Below are positions 37,559 through 51,570 of a stretch of DNA of 64,000 bases, piece after piece. The position numbers and the translations under genes are program-made. Below the pieces are notes generated by a model. The model worked only from the letters and a program-made list of their open reading frames with translations. It made no database searches and was not told the origin of the DNA. Position 1 is the stretch's first letter; the number at the start of each line of letters is the position of its first letter. The stretch is from Dromaius novaehollandiae. Lineage: Eukaryota; Chordata; Aves; Casuariiformes; Dromaiidae. The DNA lies in contig NC_088100.1 in NCBI RefSeq assembly GCF_036370855.1, positions 35,414,563-35,478,562 on the forward strand, written 5' to 3'.

Positions 37559-40321
37559 GTACACAGAAACTTTTGGTGCTGTCATGCTTATGTCATGCTT
37601 ATTAGTCAGACTTAAGACATACAGTTAAATTAATTGCTTGTGAGTGTGATAGTTTTTCAGATTTTGGGATTTGATTTCAACTGTCCATTAAAATACTGCT
37701 TTTCTCTCCTTTAGTGTAACAGAAGTTACTGTTCAGAAATATGGCTGTCATGCTGTCATTAAAGTGCTTCCTTTTAATGTTTTTATTTTATTCTCCAATA
37801 AAAACAAAATGGTCTTTCTGGAAAAAAGTGTTCCTTGAGTGATTTGTCTATTGCCTTTCTGGTAATGCTGTTCTTCAACATAACTATATGTACCAGTATT
37901 CAGTTTATAGCAGTTCTATACTATCTGTATAACAGATCATGTGTTGTGATTTTTTTTATGCTGTGTTATGTAGAAGGTCTTATGGGGAATGTGAGGAAGG
38001 GCCTTAGAGCTGTAATGTTTGACCCTTTAAAGCTGTATTTGTTATCCTTCTGGAGCTTATAGCATGTTGCTATGTATCATACACATTGATCTTTTGACTA
38101 GCATGTTTACTTTTCTTGAAATGTCAGGACTGTCAAAATACAGAAGACTTATGAAAGATATCATATTTTTTGTTATTAAACCTAATCTGAATGTACTTTG
38201 CTCCAGTAACGTTTCAAAGTAGTGGACAGAGTATGCAGAAATTCGTGCTAACAAAGTACCCCTCTTGCATGGGAATTCTTTCCTGATTTGCGGAACCACA
38301 GATCTAGCGAATAGAGATTTTTACATGTGCGGGAATTCCTGTGTTTTTTAATTGATAGCCAGACCTAATCCAAAAAGAAACGTCTATCTTTGTGTTTTAT
38401 TTTTAGGATGGGGAAATGTTTGATATTTACTGTAGGGCTGTTGATCATTATCCTTGTGAAAAATGGTGGGAACTCTTGTTATATTCTAGCTCTTCGGATA
38501 TTACTGAGCAGCAAGGAGATTGTCACCTTTTTTCAATCTTAGATTTAAAGTTTCTCTTCCATGATGTTTGCACAATAGATAGCGGGCAAACTTTGGAGTA
38601 TTCCTAAATGTGTGTGTCCTCCAGAAGAACGAAGAAACATATCATCTCTTCCTGTTTTCTTTTCTGTCTTCTGCTGGTTGCAGTAGTGATACTCAGAAAA
38701 CTAATTTTGAAGTTTCTTTTTGAGGACCTCCTCTCTAAGGAATGTCCGTACCTTCAGAGCTGCTGGGAGACTTCCATGCAATCACTACAGGAATTTGCTC
38801 AATTTTCATTCAGTTTACTTGGCTACAGGTTTCCTAATAATAATAGTGAAAACTATTTGGACTACTCATTCACAGCAGAAGAAGAAACTTTAGAACTATC
38901 TGCCTGACAACTCTGGAAGACTTCTCTGTTTTTTCTATTCTGTGTAAAGAATTGTCTTCACAAAACTGAAGGCGGTTGATTTCTGTATTTTTTTAAAGAA
39001 AGATTAGATTCTGGAGTGGCACAGAAATACATAGTGTGTGTATATATTAGTTTGTAGAGGTTACCATTAAGCGTGGTGGTCGGTCTTTCCTGCTTTTTAT
39101 TTTTCACGTTATTGAGAAACTCCAGCATGAATAATACAAATTAGGAAGGCAGAGTGGAGTTTGTATTCAGAGAGAACCCTTGAAAATTTTCCACGTGCTA
39201 TGACTCTACTCATTATTTTTCTCTGTACAGTGAAATGTAATTATTTGTTTTTGAACCAGTGTCTGACACTTCTTTTATCTCCTACTGGAGGTATGTGTTA
39301 GGTTGAGACCAAGTGGGAGGGAAGTCTCAAGTATCATTCATGTTCTTCCATGTCTTTATCATAATTCAGACTCTTTTACTTTATGTTGTTGGATTCCTCT
39401 CTAGTCTCCGTCAGTCCCTTCATTGTCCAGATATGTTCTGCAACTTTCTTCTGTCTTTTTGAGAGTAGTTTTCTACCTGAAAGTGAGAAATTTGTGACTC
39501 TTTCATGACTCTGTTATCTTGCATGGAAGGCCTTACTCATCGTTTTCTGGCATTTGGATTTGGTAGCAAATGCTACTTTTTGTCAGTAGGTTTTTTAGCC
39601 TTTTAATGGCTTAAAAAAAGAAGTTAATTAGGAATGTTCCTAATGACAGCTTTATACCCTTCTTTCTATAAATAGATATATAAATATAAAAATACTAGTA
39701 GTGATATAAATAATAATGGCATTAATGTATGCCTTGATACATTTGCAAATGTATTGCTTGCACTGATACTCTTATCATCAGCTTATTTGGATTTTTTGGT
39801 CTTTTGCATCTGTTTTATGTGCAAGAATAACACACATAATGGGTTATTTATTGTTATTGTTTCAACAACAATTTTGGCTTTTATGACTTGTTTTTGGAAG
39901 ACGCTGCATGGATTTCAGTACCGTACTACATTTCACCTTTAGTACAGAGTTCTGTACAGAGTTTTTTACAGACACAGCTGAGGGATGTCAAGGTGTTTTG
40001 TTTTCTGGCAGATCCTGTAATGTGAGACTGATCACCAAACTCTACTACCAGTCACTTTTAAATATTGTCCTGTAAGCATGTGAGGGTTTTGTGAGTCATC
40101 TTTTGTTGTCGTCTTGTCTCCTCCCAGCCCACCAGTTGCTTTTGAACCCCTTTGTTTTTCTAGAGGAGTAGAGATCGCGAAGATAAATAGCTAGAAATTG
40201 TGAAACTTGGTTGCATTTCTGGTGCAGTGAAATCAAAATTAGTGCCCCTGAAGCGAAGGCATCCATGTTTCCTCAGCATTGTTCAGTTTGCTGCTAAGGT
40301 AGGAGAGCGAGCGTATGCAGG

Positions 40322-40363
40322 CGTGTCTGTGTGTGTGTGTCTGTGTGTGTGTGTCTGTGTGTC
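40322..40363. repeat. interrupted (TG)n microsatellite
   Basis: TG repeats are broken at regular intervals by CTG units. The complementary strand yields a spurious open frame with histidine/threonine repeats. Confidence 0.85.
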
Positions 40364-43300
40364 CTGGAGAAGGGAGTGGAAGATCATGCAGGATAGCTTC
40401 AGGTATTGTAGGAGGCTGGGAGAACAAGATAAAAAAAAATGGAGCTGTTGTGGTGGGGAGGCTGTAGAGATATAGGGGAGAAATTACTTGGGGTGGGAGA
40501 GAAGGGACAACTGTAGATTCTTTCTTGTTCTGAAAGGCACTTCCATGGGGAAGAAGCAGATTTGCCCCCTCCCCCACCTTTTGCCACTGGTTTAGCACCT
40601 ATTTAGTTTAACCTATGTAAGAACACTACTACCTAAAAAAAATCCGATTTTAATCTGTTTTGTGCTCTGTACAAATTTCCTCTTATTGTTTGTGTTTAAC
40701 AGCAGAGTACATAAAATATTTCCAGGTGAAGTTAATCTTCAGGAGCATTAACATCGGTTTTGTGCTGTGGTAGATTCAAAGTTAGTGTCCTGTATTGGCC
40801 AAGTCAGTTTGCACGTTCAGAGGAGTAAATGGCACTTTCTTAGTAGCTGCTCAGCAGCCTGTGTTGTTGGATATCATAAAACAAAAGGAATTAGCTGGTT
40901 ATCCATTTCCCTGACCCTTCTGAAATGTAAGATAGAAAAGATACAAAGTGTTTTTCATTCTCCTGCTGAGGCCAAGAAATTTCTTTTCCTTTAGGACATG
41001 TGGAAAAGATAATCAGTTATTTAAATAACTGGTTGGAATAAAGCTGTGTAATTTTTTTTCATTAAATCACCATCTAATCCTGTGACACAAACATATAGGA
41101 TGGAAGCTTTTTATGAGAACTACTAACATGATATAACTAGAACTTAGTAGCTCATTACTGCATACATATATTCCTGAAATGTCTTTTGAGTACTTCCAAT
41201 AGAATATAGTAAATGTACTGAAAGTTTATTTAATTTTCTCTTATGGTGTAATTTCCCTGCATAAAACAGGAGATTGTGCTGAAGGGAATCCAGTCTCTGA
41301 ATTACAGCCTAGTATAAATCAGAATACAGAATGGGTATTGGTTATTTGGGTATTGTAACTAACAGGAATGATTAAGAGCAAATAACTTCTCAGAAGTTGT
41401 TTTTATTTTTATCTATGATGTTATGTCTGCTATGAGCTAAAGAAATAGCATTTAGGAAATGCTGTTGCTTGAATAACTTTTGTCTAAATAATCTGAGGAA
41501 AGAATTGTATTCTAATGATATATGGCGGTATTTAGTTGTTAAAATGATTGTAGTACAAACATAAGTACTGATGTCTTGTAGTTAATGTACCCAAGTAATT
41601 TGCAGCTCAGAAATATCAAAGGTGAAAATAATTCTTTCAAAATAAACTGTCCAGAGAACAGTAAAATTATTTTGATGTGATACTTTCGTCTTGTACAGAG
41701 TAATGATAAATTGTGTGTACAGATTTCTTAGAGCAGTGAATTGTATGAAATTGCAAAGTCCCTGCTTTTATCTTATGCTGCAAACTCCATTTTGAATGTC
41801 AAGCTGCATGCCAATTATTTTTTAAGCCATGCAGGCAGAGGGAGCCCAAATTATTAGCTGGTTTGGGCATAGGGACTAGGAGAACGTTGTTAGCTGCTGG
41901 AAGGGAGAGTTAGGTGCTGCAGCTGCCCTGCTTGAGGGACTCCCTAGCCTCAGCGTCGGGCCCCATGGGGCGGATTGCGTGGTGGGTCCCACATCATCCA
42001 CCATCCCAGGCCTTACCAGTCTTTTGCCAAAAAGATTGAACTTACTGTGCACGTTCTTGCTAGACTGGCACTTTGCCAAACTTTGCGTTCAGTGAAGGGT
42101 AAGCGCACGAGCTGGGACAGCAGGACTGGACTGAGGAGGGCAGGCAGACTCTGCGTTTGAGGGGAGTAGGACATCTCCCCTTCATCTCTCTGGTGAGCTG
42201 TTAGGTCAGTTTAAGTTGTAGTATGTAACTTAAACTTCAGAATAAATATTCTTGTGAAACTGCAGCTTTACTCTGCCCAGGGCAGTTCAAGTATTTTAAA
42301 TAGTAGGTTAGCTTCTGCGTGGAGCTACTTCGTAGTGAAGATTGGAGGAAATAAATTAGCAGGCTGTGGTTATTCTTCTCGAGTTGGTCAGCAGGCTTTT
42401 AAAAAGTTTTTGTTAATGAGCAAGTACTCTAAGTGCTGCAGGAGGCAAGGGAACATCTTTGAATGCTTATCCCAGTAATTCTCCTGAAAGAGTAACTTGG
42501 AGTGGAAGACATTGAATTTGGGATAACTTATTTTGGGTGATTCTTCAATGTTTACATAAAGAGCAATGAGGGTTCAGAAACTCAGTGCAAAATCTTCCTG
42601 TCGCCCTCTCCGACTTTCTGACCATATAGGCTACAGCCAGAGTGCATTCTCCGTGGTATATATTTGCCACATAGATGTTTTAGGAATAGTAAACACTGGT
42701 GATATTTTGCTGACATAGTAAAACATAATGCTATATGACATGATTAATATTAAACGTAGAAATCTTTGTCTACAAGAAACAGCTGCAAGAATATTTGTTA
42801 TTATCGTGAAAATGTTTTTGTTCAGTGCCATAGAGTTGCTATACAAAAATTCATACTGCTGATGTATTTTTATTAATGTTGTAGGATATAATACTGTGTT
42901 TGTTTGGCATGTCCAATTTTCATGGCTCATTTAGCAACATATGAATATCCTGCTGATGAGAGAATTTAATACAGCAGTCTAACAGAAAGGTTATTCAAAA
43001 GCCCATCAGATGAGAATCTGAACTATGCAGTGGATGTTAGGTTTCATATCTACAGTTGCATTTGTAATTTCTAAGCTCATTTCTTCTGGGAACACTTACT
43101 ACAGACTGTTGTAATTTTATTTCTACCAGACTTTACCGCTAAAAGTGCAGGATCACTTACAATTAAGAATAAACTTCTTCCAAAAATGGACTTCTGGACT
43201 ACTGTGATCCAGCTAATTATGATTGTATATTGCCATAATGCAAATATGTAATAGCTGAATCTTTACCTGGTGGATACCAGAAAATAATCTCTCTCACTCA

Positions 43301-44050
43301 TATAATCAAAACGTGCTTTGTCATCTAGCAAAATTGTTAGATGGAGAAGGCACTGCTCCTTATTTGGAAGAAGCTCTGTGCCTGTAATGGAAAGGACTGG
43401 TAGAAACTTGGAACAGTTTCATGGGTCTTGCTAGGTTTTTGATCAGGGTAAGTGTGGTATCATGTTGGGCTGAAAATGGCTGAAGCTCATCTCCAGCTGT
43501 AGGCTAGTCTCTCAAAAGCTGGATGTTTTGCTTCAACTGTCTTTTGAGTGATGTTTCTCAAATACAAGGCTTGTGATCGGGTGGAGTTCCAAGGCTAAGA
43601 TGTTATTTTGCAGTTTTAAATATCATGTGACCAGTAGCACTTCCTCATCTTCACTGCCTTTAAAAATAATTACTGAGAAACCGCTTGCTTTTCCATAGAT
43701 GTTAAAGTTCTCTTTTGACTCTTTAAAAATAAAGGCTGTTTACTGAATTCTAGTATACTGCAGTTTACAGTTGTCAGTGTTCCTGAAGCTCATTGTTGTT
43801 ATGCCTGGCGAAGTTTGATACTTCCATTGCAAAGACTCCTGTGTTTTTAATATGATAATGTAGTTATAATACTCTATTGCTTTAAACTGCGCCATTGAAA
43901 CCATTAATGTATATGCTTTAAGACTAAGTAGTGCAAACAAGCTAGAATCCCTTTCTGTAGTGACTGTATAGAGAAAAGTGCACACATATCATTGTGTTGA
44001 GGGTTTTTGTACTAATGGAAGTTTTTTGTAGTAACTTTTTTGTAGTTTTT

Positions 44051-44083
44051 GTACATATAATATGTACAAATGTACATATGTAC
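44051..44083. repeat. palindromic GTAC-rich patch
   Basis: A near-perfect inverted repeat (gtacatataatatgtac, 44051-44067) is followed by a perfect palindrome (gtacatatgtac, 44072-44083). It may form a hairpin. No known regulatory role is evident. Confidence 0.55.
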
Positions 44084-46160
44084 TATTTTTGTAGATATAA
44101 TAGAGAGGGTTATTTCCATTATGCTTTGCGCTTAATTTTTCCATCGAGTGTTACTTGCACCTTTTGTGGGGTGGGATTCAGTAAAGTTAAGATACCTAAA
44201 TACAGGTGTCTAAGGTTTTAGTTTAGTCGGTGGAGCCTGGAGAGCTGATTTGGTGATTAGCCACCAGATGTCTGCCCAGCTGGCCCTTGGACTCATGGCA
44301 TTGCCCGTCTCCCACTGCAAAGGGAGTGGAGGTATGTAGTGTATCTAGTGTGAGCAGGAGGCTGTCGTCTGTGTTTGTGTTGCATTTCTCTGGGGGGTTG
44401 TTTGTTTGCTTGTTTGTTTTCCCTTAACAGACAGAATCTATTTGCTTTGTGACTGTATATGTGCTTGTAGGGTCATTTTTAACTTGGATCAGTCCCCATG
44501 TGTGGCGCTGTACTGTACGGCCATGCAAGTAATTGCACCAGCACAGCTGTAGGAAGGGTTTTACAGTATCTAACTGCTCTGTGCTGCTCTGAATGACAGC
44601 CCTGCGTCCCTTCCTTGAGACAGTACTCTCGACTGCTTTGCTTGACTCAGTGTTGGCACTTACATGACTGCATGGTCAGCTGGCTCAAGCAGCTAAACTG
44701 GCAGAAAACTAATCCTCCAAAAAAATCTCAGCGGAGCTCATCTGTATTACTTTTCAGCCATATCAGCAGTCTGATCTGTCTGACTGCCATCTTACAGGAG
44801 CATGATAGCCAGCCAGTGTCACAAAGAATAGGGAAAAAACAGGTCTTTGGCCTTTACTGAAAGGCAAATGCAAATTTTTCTCTCAGGTTAGAGTTTAAAT
44901 AACTCTTTTATCCTCTTTCCTTTCCCTGCTCAAGTTCTTCTGAGATTTGCCTTCTTTGTTTGACCAAATTACTGAGTTTTTTCTTTATCGTTGCTTTCTT
45001 TTTTTCTGGGTGTTCTTTGCTGTCTATTTCAGGTAAATACTGAACAATTGAGAGCATCAAAATATCTTGCTTTTTTCTCCTTTAATTACATTCCAGAGTT
45101 TCCTCTTCTGTTCTACAATTGCCAGTTATTTTCTTACAGAAGTCATGAACCTTTCTGGACTTCAATTTTTTTTGTTTTCATGGAGGAGATAATATCTGTC
45201 CTAAATCCTCTTGAAAAGTTTGTGGGACAAATATACAAGTGTTAAATAATAAAAATTCTTGATTTTTTCCCCCACCTTTTACTATATAGATGTAGTACTT
45301 TATTTCAATGTGAAGTTCCAGTTATTGCACCAAAACTGGAGACCTTCTCAGTATTGGTTGCATAATTTTCAGTTACTTAGGTCAGGTTCTTAATCTTATT
45401 CTATATGTAACTGTTTCAACATTTTCTAAAAGTAGATTGCTCTTTGGTTATTGCTGCTGTGTATTTAGTTGCACAAGTTTAGCTTTTTTTATGAAGATGG
45501 ATCCTGCAGTTCATAAATAGGTCTAAAATCAGAAGTGTGCAATTCAGATGCATAATAAACTGTAAGGTTTCTTGCTTCGTTTTGTTTAACTTATAAACTC
45601 TTCCAGTGTTCAGAATTTGAGATTAGGTGTGATTACCCTCACATACTGATTTGCCACAGAAATCACATTCTAGAATTTTTAGCCACATGGCATCTTCTTT
45701 GAAGTGACTTGTTAGCTTTGTACCCTCTTCATATTTTGGGAGTAAATTTGCAGTGCAGACATTGTCCCTAGTCTATCCTAACCTGTCCTCCAAATTTTCC
45801 TATAAAAAACTAAAACTTTTTTCTTCCTTTCTGAATTTTTAGCATATCTCCAGTCTAGCAATAGAGCTCTTACATAAATAGAGAATTAAATAAAGTCTTA
45901 CTGCTAGAGATGAAAACATCACTTGTTTGTTTGTTTTTTGCTCTTTTTTTCCTTCTCATCTGTTCCTGGATCCTGCTTTTAAGATTATTTAAGTTATTTC
46001 ATTTGTGCAGAAAGACCGAGTAGGTGGCAGACTTACTGAGAGAAAGAAAATAAGGCAAATGACTCTTTCAGGTACATGATTTTGGAAGTGTTTGTGGTGA
46101 TGGTGCAGTTGCCTTTGTTAAAGGTCTGCACCTACAACTAGTCGCTGGTTTTTAGTTTTA

Positions 46161-47985
46161 TCTTAGAATCACGTAGGTTGGAAGCGACATGATTGGCGGT
46201 TGGATCACGCGGGTTGGAACCAACCTCCTGCCCAAAGCAAGCCCAATTAGAGCAGGTTGCTTAGGAGCTTGTTCAGTCCCCACAGCTTCTCAAGTCAACC
46301 TGCCCCAGTGCTTGACCACCCTTATGGTATAAAGTAAATAAATTCTTATATTGAGTTGAAATTTCCTGTGTTCCAACTTGTGTCCGTCGCCTCCCATCCT
46401 TCTACTGCACTTCTGTGAAGAGTCTAGTTTTGTCTTCTCTACACCCTCCCATTAGGTAGTCAGAGTCAACAACAAGGTCTCCCTCGGCCTTACCTTCTTA
46501 AGGCTGAACAAACCCAGCTCTCTTGGTCTTACCTTGTATGTTCATGTGTTCCAACCCCCTGACCATCTTGACAGCCTTTCACTGGACTTGCTCCTGCGTG
46601 TCAGTATTTTTCACATTCTGGGGAGTCCAAAACTGAATGCAGTACTTCAGGTATGGTCTCATAAAGGCCAAATGTAGGGGAGGAGTCCATTCCCCTGACT
46701 GCCGGCTATGTTTTTGCTGATATGGCACGCCGTTGGCCTTCTTTGCGGTATGGGTGCACTGCTGCCCCATGTTCAACTAGTTATCCACTGGGACCCTCCT
46801 AGCCAGTCAGTTCCTGGCGTGTACTGCTGCAGGGTGTTATTCCAGCCCAGGTACAGGACTTTGCATTTGCTTTTCTCAAACTTCATGAAGTGTTGGCCCA
46901 TTTCCCTAGCCTGTCCATGTGTTTCTGAAAAAGCTGCCCAGTGTACCAGCAGCTTTCCATAATTTGGTATTGGGTCCAAAGTTGCTGGGTGCACTGGGTC
47001 CCATCATCCAGATGATTAATCAAGACATTGAGCTATATTGGTCCCAGTATTGATCCCTGAGGGATGCTGCCAGTTGGATTTGTACTGAAGGTCACCACCT
47101 TTTCACCCTGATGGTCCAACTAATATTCCACCCACCTTGTCTTCCATCTATCCAGTCCATATCTCACCAAGCTGGATGTAAGGACCCCATTGGAGACCAT
47201 GCCAAAGGCCTTGCTGAAGTTAAGGTACGCAACCCCCATTGCTCTGCCCTTACCCACCCAGCCAGACCTCTCACTGTAGAAAGCAGTCAGGTTAGTCAGG
47301 CATGATTTGCCCTTGGTTAATCCATGTTGGCTGTTCACCTTCTTGTCCTCATGTAGCTGGAAATAGCTTGTCGGAGGACTTGATCCATAACCTTCTTGGG
47401 GACAAACTAGCCTGTAGTTCCCCAGATCTTCCATGTTGCTTCTTGAAGGTGAGTGTGATGTTTTTCCAGTCATCAGGAACCTCTCCCAGTTGCCATGATG
47501 TTTCAGAGGTGCTAGAGAGTGGTCTAGCAATGACATTATCAAGGTCCCTCAGCACCATTACGTGCATCCTGTCTTGTCCGGTGGATTTTGGCATGTCCAG
47601 CTGGCTTAAGTGTTCCCTAACGGTATCTTTCTCAACAGTGATGCTGCATTTGCACAGATTCTGCTAGTAGATTAGGGGAACTGGGAGACTGAAGGGCAGA
47701 ATTTACCAGTGAAATCTGAAGCAGAAAGCATTCAATGCCTCAGCCTTTTCCGTATCCTTTGTCACTATATCCCCTGCCTCACTGAGCAGTGGGCCCACAT
47801 TTTCCTTAGTGTTCCTTTTGCTGCTGAGGTACTTGAAGCTGTTTTGAAGTATTTCTGCATTGCTTACTGATGTTACCATATCAGCAGCATCCTTGGGGGA
47901 TGTCTCTACTTCTCTGCTAGGAGAATCAGTGGAAAGGGCCAAGAAAACATTAGTTGTCAGTTGTATGGTTACCACTGCTGTCTTA
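46161..47985 (-). mobile_element. 5'-truncated, decayed CR1 LINE with reverse-transcriptase remnants
   Basis: The minus strand reads as CR1 ORF2 from a KENVGPLL-EAGDIVTKDTEKA block near 47.8 kb, through DRMHVMVLRDLDNVIARPLS and a HGLTKGKSCLTNL-AFY-E block. Then follow the RT fingers/palm region (LNFSKAFGMVSN, GLDRWKTRWVEY), a PQGSILGP box near 47.05 kb and the conserved ORF2 C-terminus. It ends in the CR1 3' UTR at about 46.16 kb, where the plus strand has the typical 'aatcacgtaggttggaa'. The catalytic FADD segment between the PQGS box and the following domain is missing or scrambled, and frameshifts and stops abound, so it is not functional. Such long avian CR1 copies are normally 5' truncated like this one. 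It lies antisense in SENP6 intron 1. The 5' limit is approximate. Confidence 0.93.
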
Positions 47986-50039
47986 CTAGAAAAACCTTTA
48001 AGGAGATTGTAAAGAAAATATTTACTACACTTCGGAACTATTCTCCTTTTATCTACTTCTGTTAGTTCTGGTTTTCAATACTTCTCAGATAAAGTAGTAA
48101 ACAGAAAATGTCAAGCACACTTTGGCAAATGATCAAACTTACGCAGCTCTGTGTTTTTGAGTCCAGCCATTTGCGCCGTGTTCTGTACTGCAGATGCAAC
48201 ACTGTCGATGAGTATGAGAGTCCTTGAGAAAAAATATCTTGCCTCTGAAAATGCAGATGCTTTTCGTGTTTGGACTCCAGACCAATGCTGCCAACTACAG
48301 ACAAATGCTTTTTCTTTGCACATTCTGTTTGCCCAGGAGTAGGTGCTCTGTATTTGTCATTGGCTTTCTGTTGACGTAACATTCTTGAAAGGGTGCTTTG
48401 TGTCAGATATCTAAGAAATTAAATTGCCTTCATGTGTAAAGGAGTGTCCATACTTTGTATGAACAGATACTGTAGAATTTACCACTGAACTTGCCCGTAT
48501 GCTTCATGTAGTATCTCACTATCAATTTATGATTGCTCCCTGCTTTCTATCATTGGAAATCAGTTTGACAGGTTTTCTGCAGCAAATTTAGGGAGGGGAA
48601 AGTTGAAGCATCTTTTAACCAGTAGATCTGTAAATCTTTACCTATAAATGTAGGTTAGGCTTGGGATCCATGCAGATTTCTTTGGTATCATTAATGCCTA
48701 AAACAATCTCTATTCCTGGATGCTCTTTACCTCTGCTGCACTGGCACAGTTGCAGTGTGGTAGTGTGATTGAACAGAGCGGGGAACTGATCTGATTGAAA
48801 GAACTTCTAATGTTGTTTGGTTTTTCTTTTTGCCCCCCCTGCCCCCCAAGTTATTTTCAGCTGAATCCATTTTCTTCCCCAGGATTGCTCTTAGGTGAAG
48901 AAACAGCTGTGCTGACATATGCAGGGTGCAGGACAGGAGGAAAGAGCAGCAGCTTGTGGGAAGTGAGGGGTGCATAAGCCAGCTCATGCTGCTTTGCTTC
49001 AAAATGTGAAAATGCAGCCTCACTGTGGTTAAACAGCTGACCTGCTAGAACTGCTCCTATCAAAACTGGAAGATAAAAAGCTATTTAGCCTGGAAGCCTA
49101 CCTGACAGAATAATAAAACAATAGGGAATGTAAAGCAAATTATTTCTGAGTCAGATTTTTGAGCGCTCATATTCTCTTACCAGTAATATGTGATTACTCT
49201 ATCTGACCAACAGATTAGAAAGATAGTAAGATTTGTTTTTATTTAACGTGAGTTTGCATGGATAAAGTGAATGATTGTAAGTGTATTTAAACTAATTTAC
49301 CTTTTTCCTGAATGCCATGGTATCTGTGATAAGGTGGTCGATGTTGTAATGGTCTAAGCATTTGTGTGATAAAGCTTGTATAATTTACTCTTTCCCTGGT
49401 TATATTGTTCTGAAAAAAGATCTACCTGGAAAAAGTCCTTAGGTCTGAGTTTTGTTTACTTTTGTTTTTTGTATTGTTTTGTAACTAGGTTTTTTTGCAG
49501 TTACGTCAGCTAGTCTAATAGTAACATATCTCTAGGTATACGCATGGTTGTTTGATACTTTTCTTTGTTCTAGACTCTTCAGGACACTTTATTCCTGTAA
49601 TATTAGCTCCTGTAAAAATGCTTGCAAACTTTTTATCAGCAGTTTTATTGTATGTTTAGGATGGCCCTTTCTTGGAGACAGAGAAAGAAATGCTCTGTCA
49701 GCAGACTGAGGACTTGTGAAAGCTTTGATGTGTTGAAATAGGAACCTCGAAGCCTGTACTGTTATATTTTGGGGAGGCGGGAGGTTCTCCTGGTATTCCA
49801 GTGATTCATCTGAAAAGTTGTACTTCATGAGGCTAATAATCTATCATCACCCCCAGAACAATGATAAATAACAAGAGGTATGTTGTTCTGGTCCTGACAG
49901 CTTGGGAGTTATATAAAGACCCCATATTGGAAGGTTAGAGCAAATGCATGCTGCTTATTCAGAGAGACTTCAGAAGGCCCCCAAAATGCTGACATAGCCG
50001 AAGAGTAGTGTAAGGGGAGATACTTGAAGTAAAAAGTCA

Positions 50040-51570
50040 TCCTTCTTAAAGTTGAAATTTTGTCCAAATGAGGAAAATAGGGAAGAATAAAAATGCTGGT
50101 GGATTAAACTTAAAAATGTAAGTTGTAAGAAGAACTCAGGGATAAGAGAGCTATTGACTGTAGCATGTTACTTGTTGGTTAATACCATCTTTCTACTACA
50201 AGTAGAGAAGATAGCTAGTAAGATACTAGATTTTTAAAAGGACCGTGGAGGTATTTGGGATATTTCACGTCAGTGAGCTTTATGACCATACAAACCAAAT
50301 TGGTGGAAATGATAATAAAGTCCAGAATTAACTTAATAGTTCCCTCTGTGAAGTCCTTTACCAGAGGCTCAGAGAAGCTAAGCTGCCATTGGATAAAATG
50401 GAAAACCCCATAAGGAGTAAGCATCAACAAATAGAGGGGGAAAATGGTCAATTTGGTTGATAGAAGAGGTAGCCAGTTGAATTCCAAAAAGATCTGTGTT
50501 AGGGTTGGTACAGTTTTAAGGAAAAGGGCTCAGCAATGAGCTGACAAAGTTTATTGACATCACAAACTTTACTTGGGTTAATCTAAAGGGTACTTACTGC
50601 AAAAAATGCAGGAAATATCCAGGATTTGTGTTACGTGGGTTAAAATTGCACATGAAATTCAGTGTAGGTAAGTGCAAAGTAATGCGAGTGAAAGAGTAAT
50701 AAGAGGGAGAAGGATCTGTCCTAATTTGTGTATGGAAAGATTGACTCTACTGGTTTTTACCAATCATGAATGAGAAGACGGGATTATAGTACATAGGTTT
50801 ATGAAAATGTCAGTGCAGTTCTCCATAGCAGTCAAAATAGCAGATCCAGTCTTAGGAATTATTAGGAAAGAAATAGAGAACAGAAGAGAAAACGTCATGC
50901 TGCTCCTGTAAAAATTCATAGCCCATCTGCATTTTGAGTATTCTGTACTGTTGGTTCCCCTCTTCTCCATCTCAGAAAGGATACAGTGCAACTACAGAAA
51001 GTAGTTTGGAGATGAGTATTGAGAGTGATTTAATGGTATAAAATAGCTTTTGTGTGAGGAAAAAATTAAACTAAGGTTTTTCAGCTTGGAAAAAAAGATG
51101 ACTGTTGAAGAGCACAATGGCGATCTATAAAATCACGAGTGAATAGGGAGGGATTGCTTATTATCGTTTCCCATAATACAAGAACCAGAGGAGTGGAGTA
51201 GCAAATAGGATCAGCAGATGCCAGGTTGAATCAGGACAAACAAAAGGAGATACTTATTCATATAATGTATAATTAAGTCAGGGTACTATTTGTTGCAGGA
51301 TGCTGTTGATTCTATAAAGTAATGCTGATTAAAAAAGCAACTGTGAAGCAAACAAATCTAGCAAAGGCTGTTAAACGCAAAAACATTACCTTTGGCTTAG
51401 AAGTCCTTGGTAGCTGCAAGCAGCTGAAAGCTGAGGCTGCATGTGTGGTAAATGTTGCTGTGTGTCCTGTTTTTATAGTGTTCCCTAGATGACTGTTGTT
51501 GGCCACCATATTTTTTCTGTAGCAAAGCATAGGGTTGCATTCATGATTTCTAAATGTATTTCCAATTATG
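50040..51570 (+). mobile_element. decayed CR1 LINE in sense orientation, ORF2 end plus 3' UTR
   Basis: From about 50.25 kb the sequence tracks CR1 ORF2 nucleotides: 'agaggctcagagaagctaag', 'aaatggtcaatttggttgat', 'gaggtagccagttgaattcc', 'tgaaattcagtgtaggtaag', 'ttttcagcttggaaaaaaag' and 'aatggcgatctataaaatca'. A 3' UTR-like end follows at about 51.3-51.57 kb ('cctttggcttagaagtcctt' and 'ctgttgttggccacc'). All frames are broken. The subfamily differs from the antisense copy at 46-48 kb, judging by its different 3' UTR. The left border is uncertain (50.04-50.25 kb). It sits in SENP6 intron 1 in the sense direction, about 0.8 kb before exon 2. Confidence 0.85.

Noticed and set aside
38416-38907. 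Two adjoining plus-strand open frames (63 and 99 codons) after an acceptor-like 'tttatttttag'
   Set aside because: The frames differ, there is no domain and no matching donor, and they do not keep the SENP6 reading frame between exons 1 and 2.
40239-40598. 119-codon minus-strand open frame
   Set aside because: Created by the TG/CA microsatellite and an adjacent purine-rich stretch; its His-Thr repeats are repeat translation.
44165-44335. Segment resembling an interspersed repeat ('gggattcagtaaagttaaga', 'tacctaaatacaggtgtcta')
   Set aside because: It felt familiar as a dispersed sauropsid repeat, but I could not name a family or define ends, so I did not annotate it.
47111-47667. Plus-strand open frames of 64-121 codons
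   Set aside because: Complementary shadows of the minus-strand CR1 reverse-transcriptase region.
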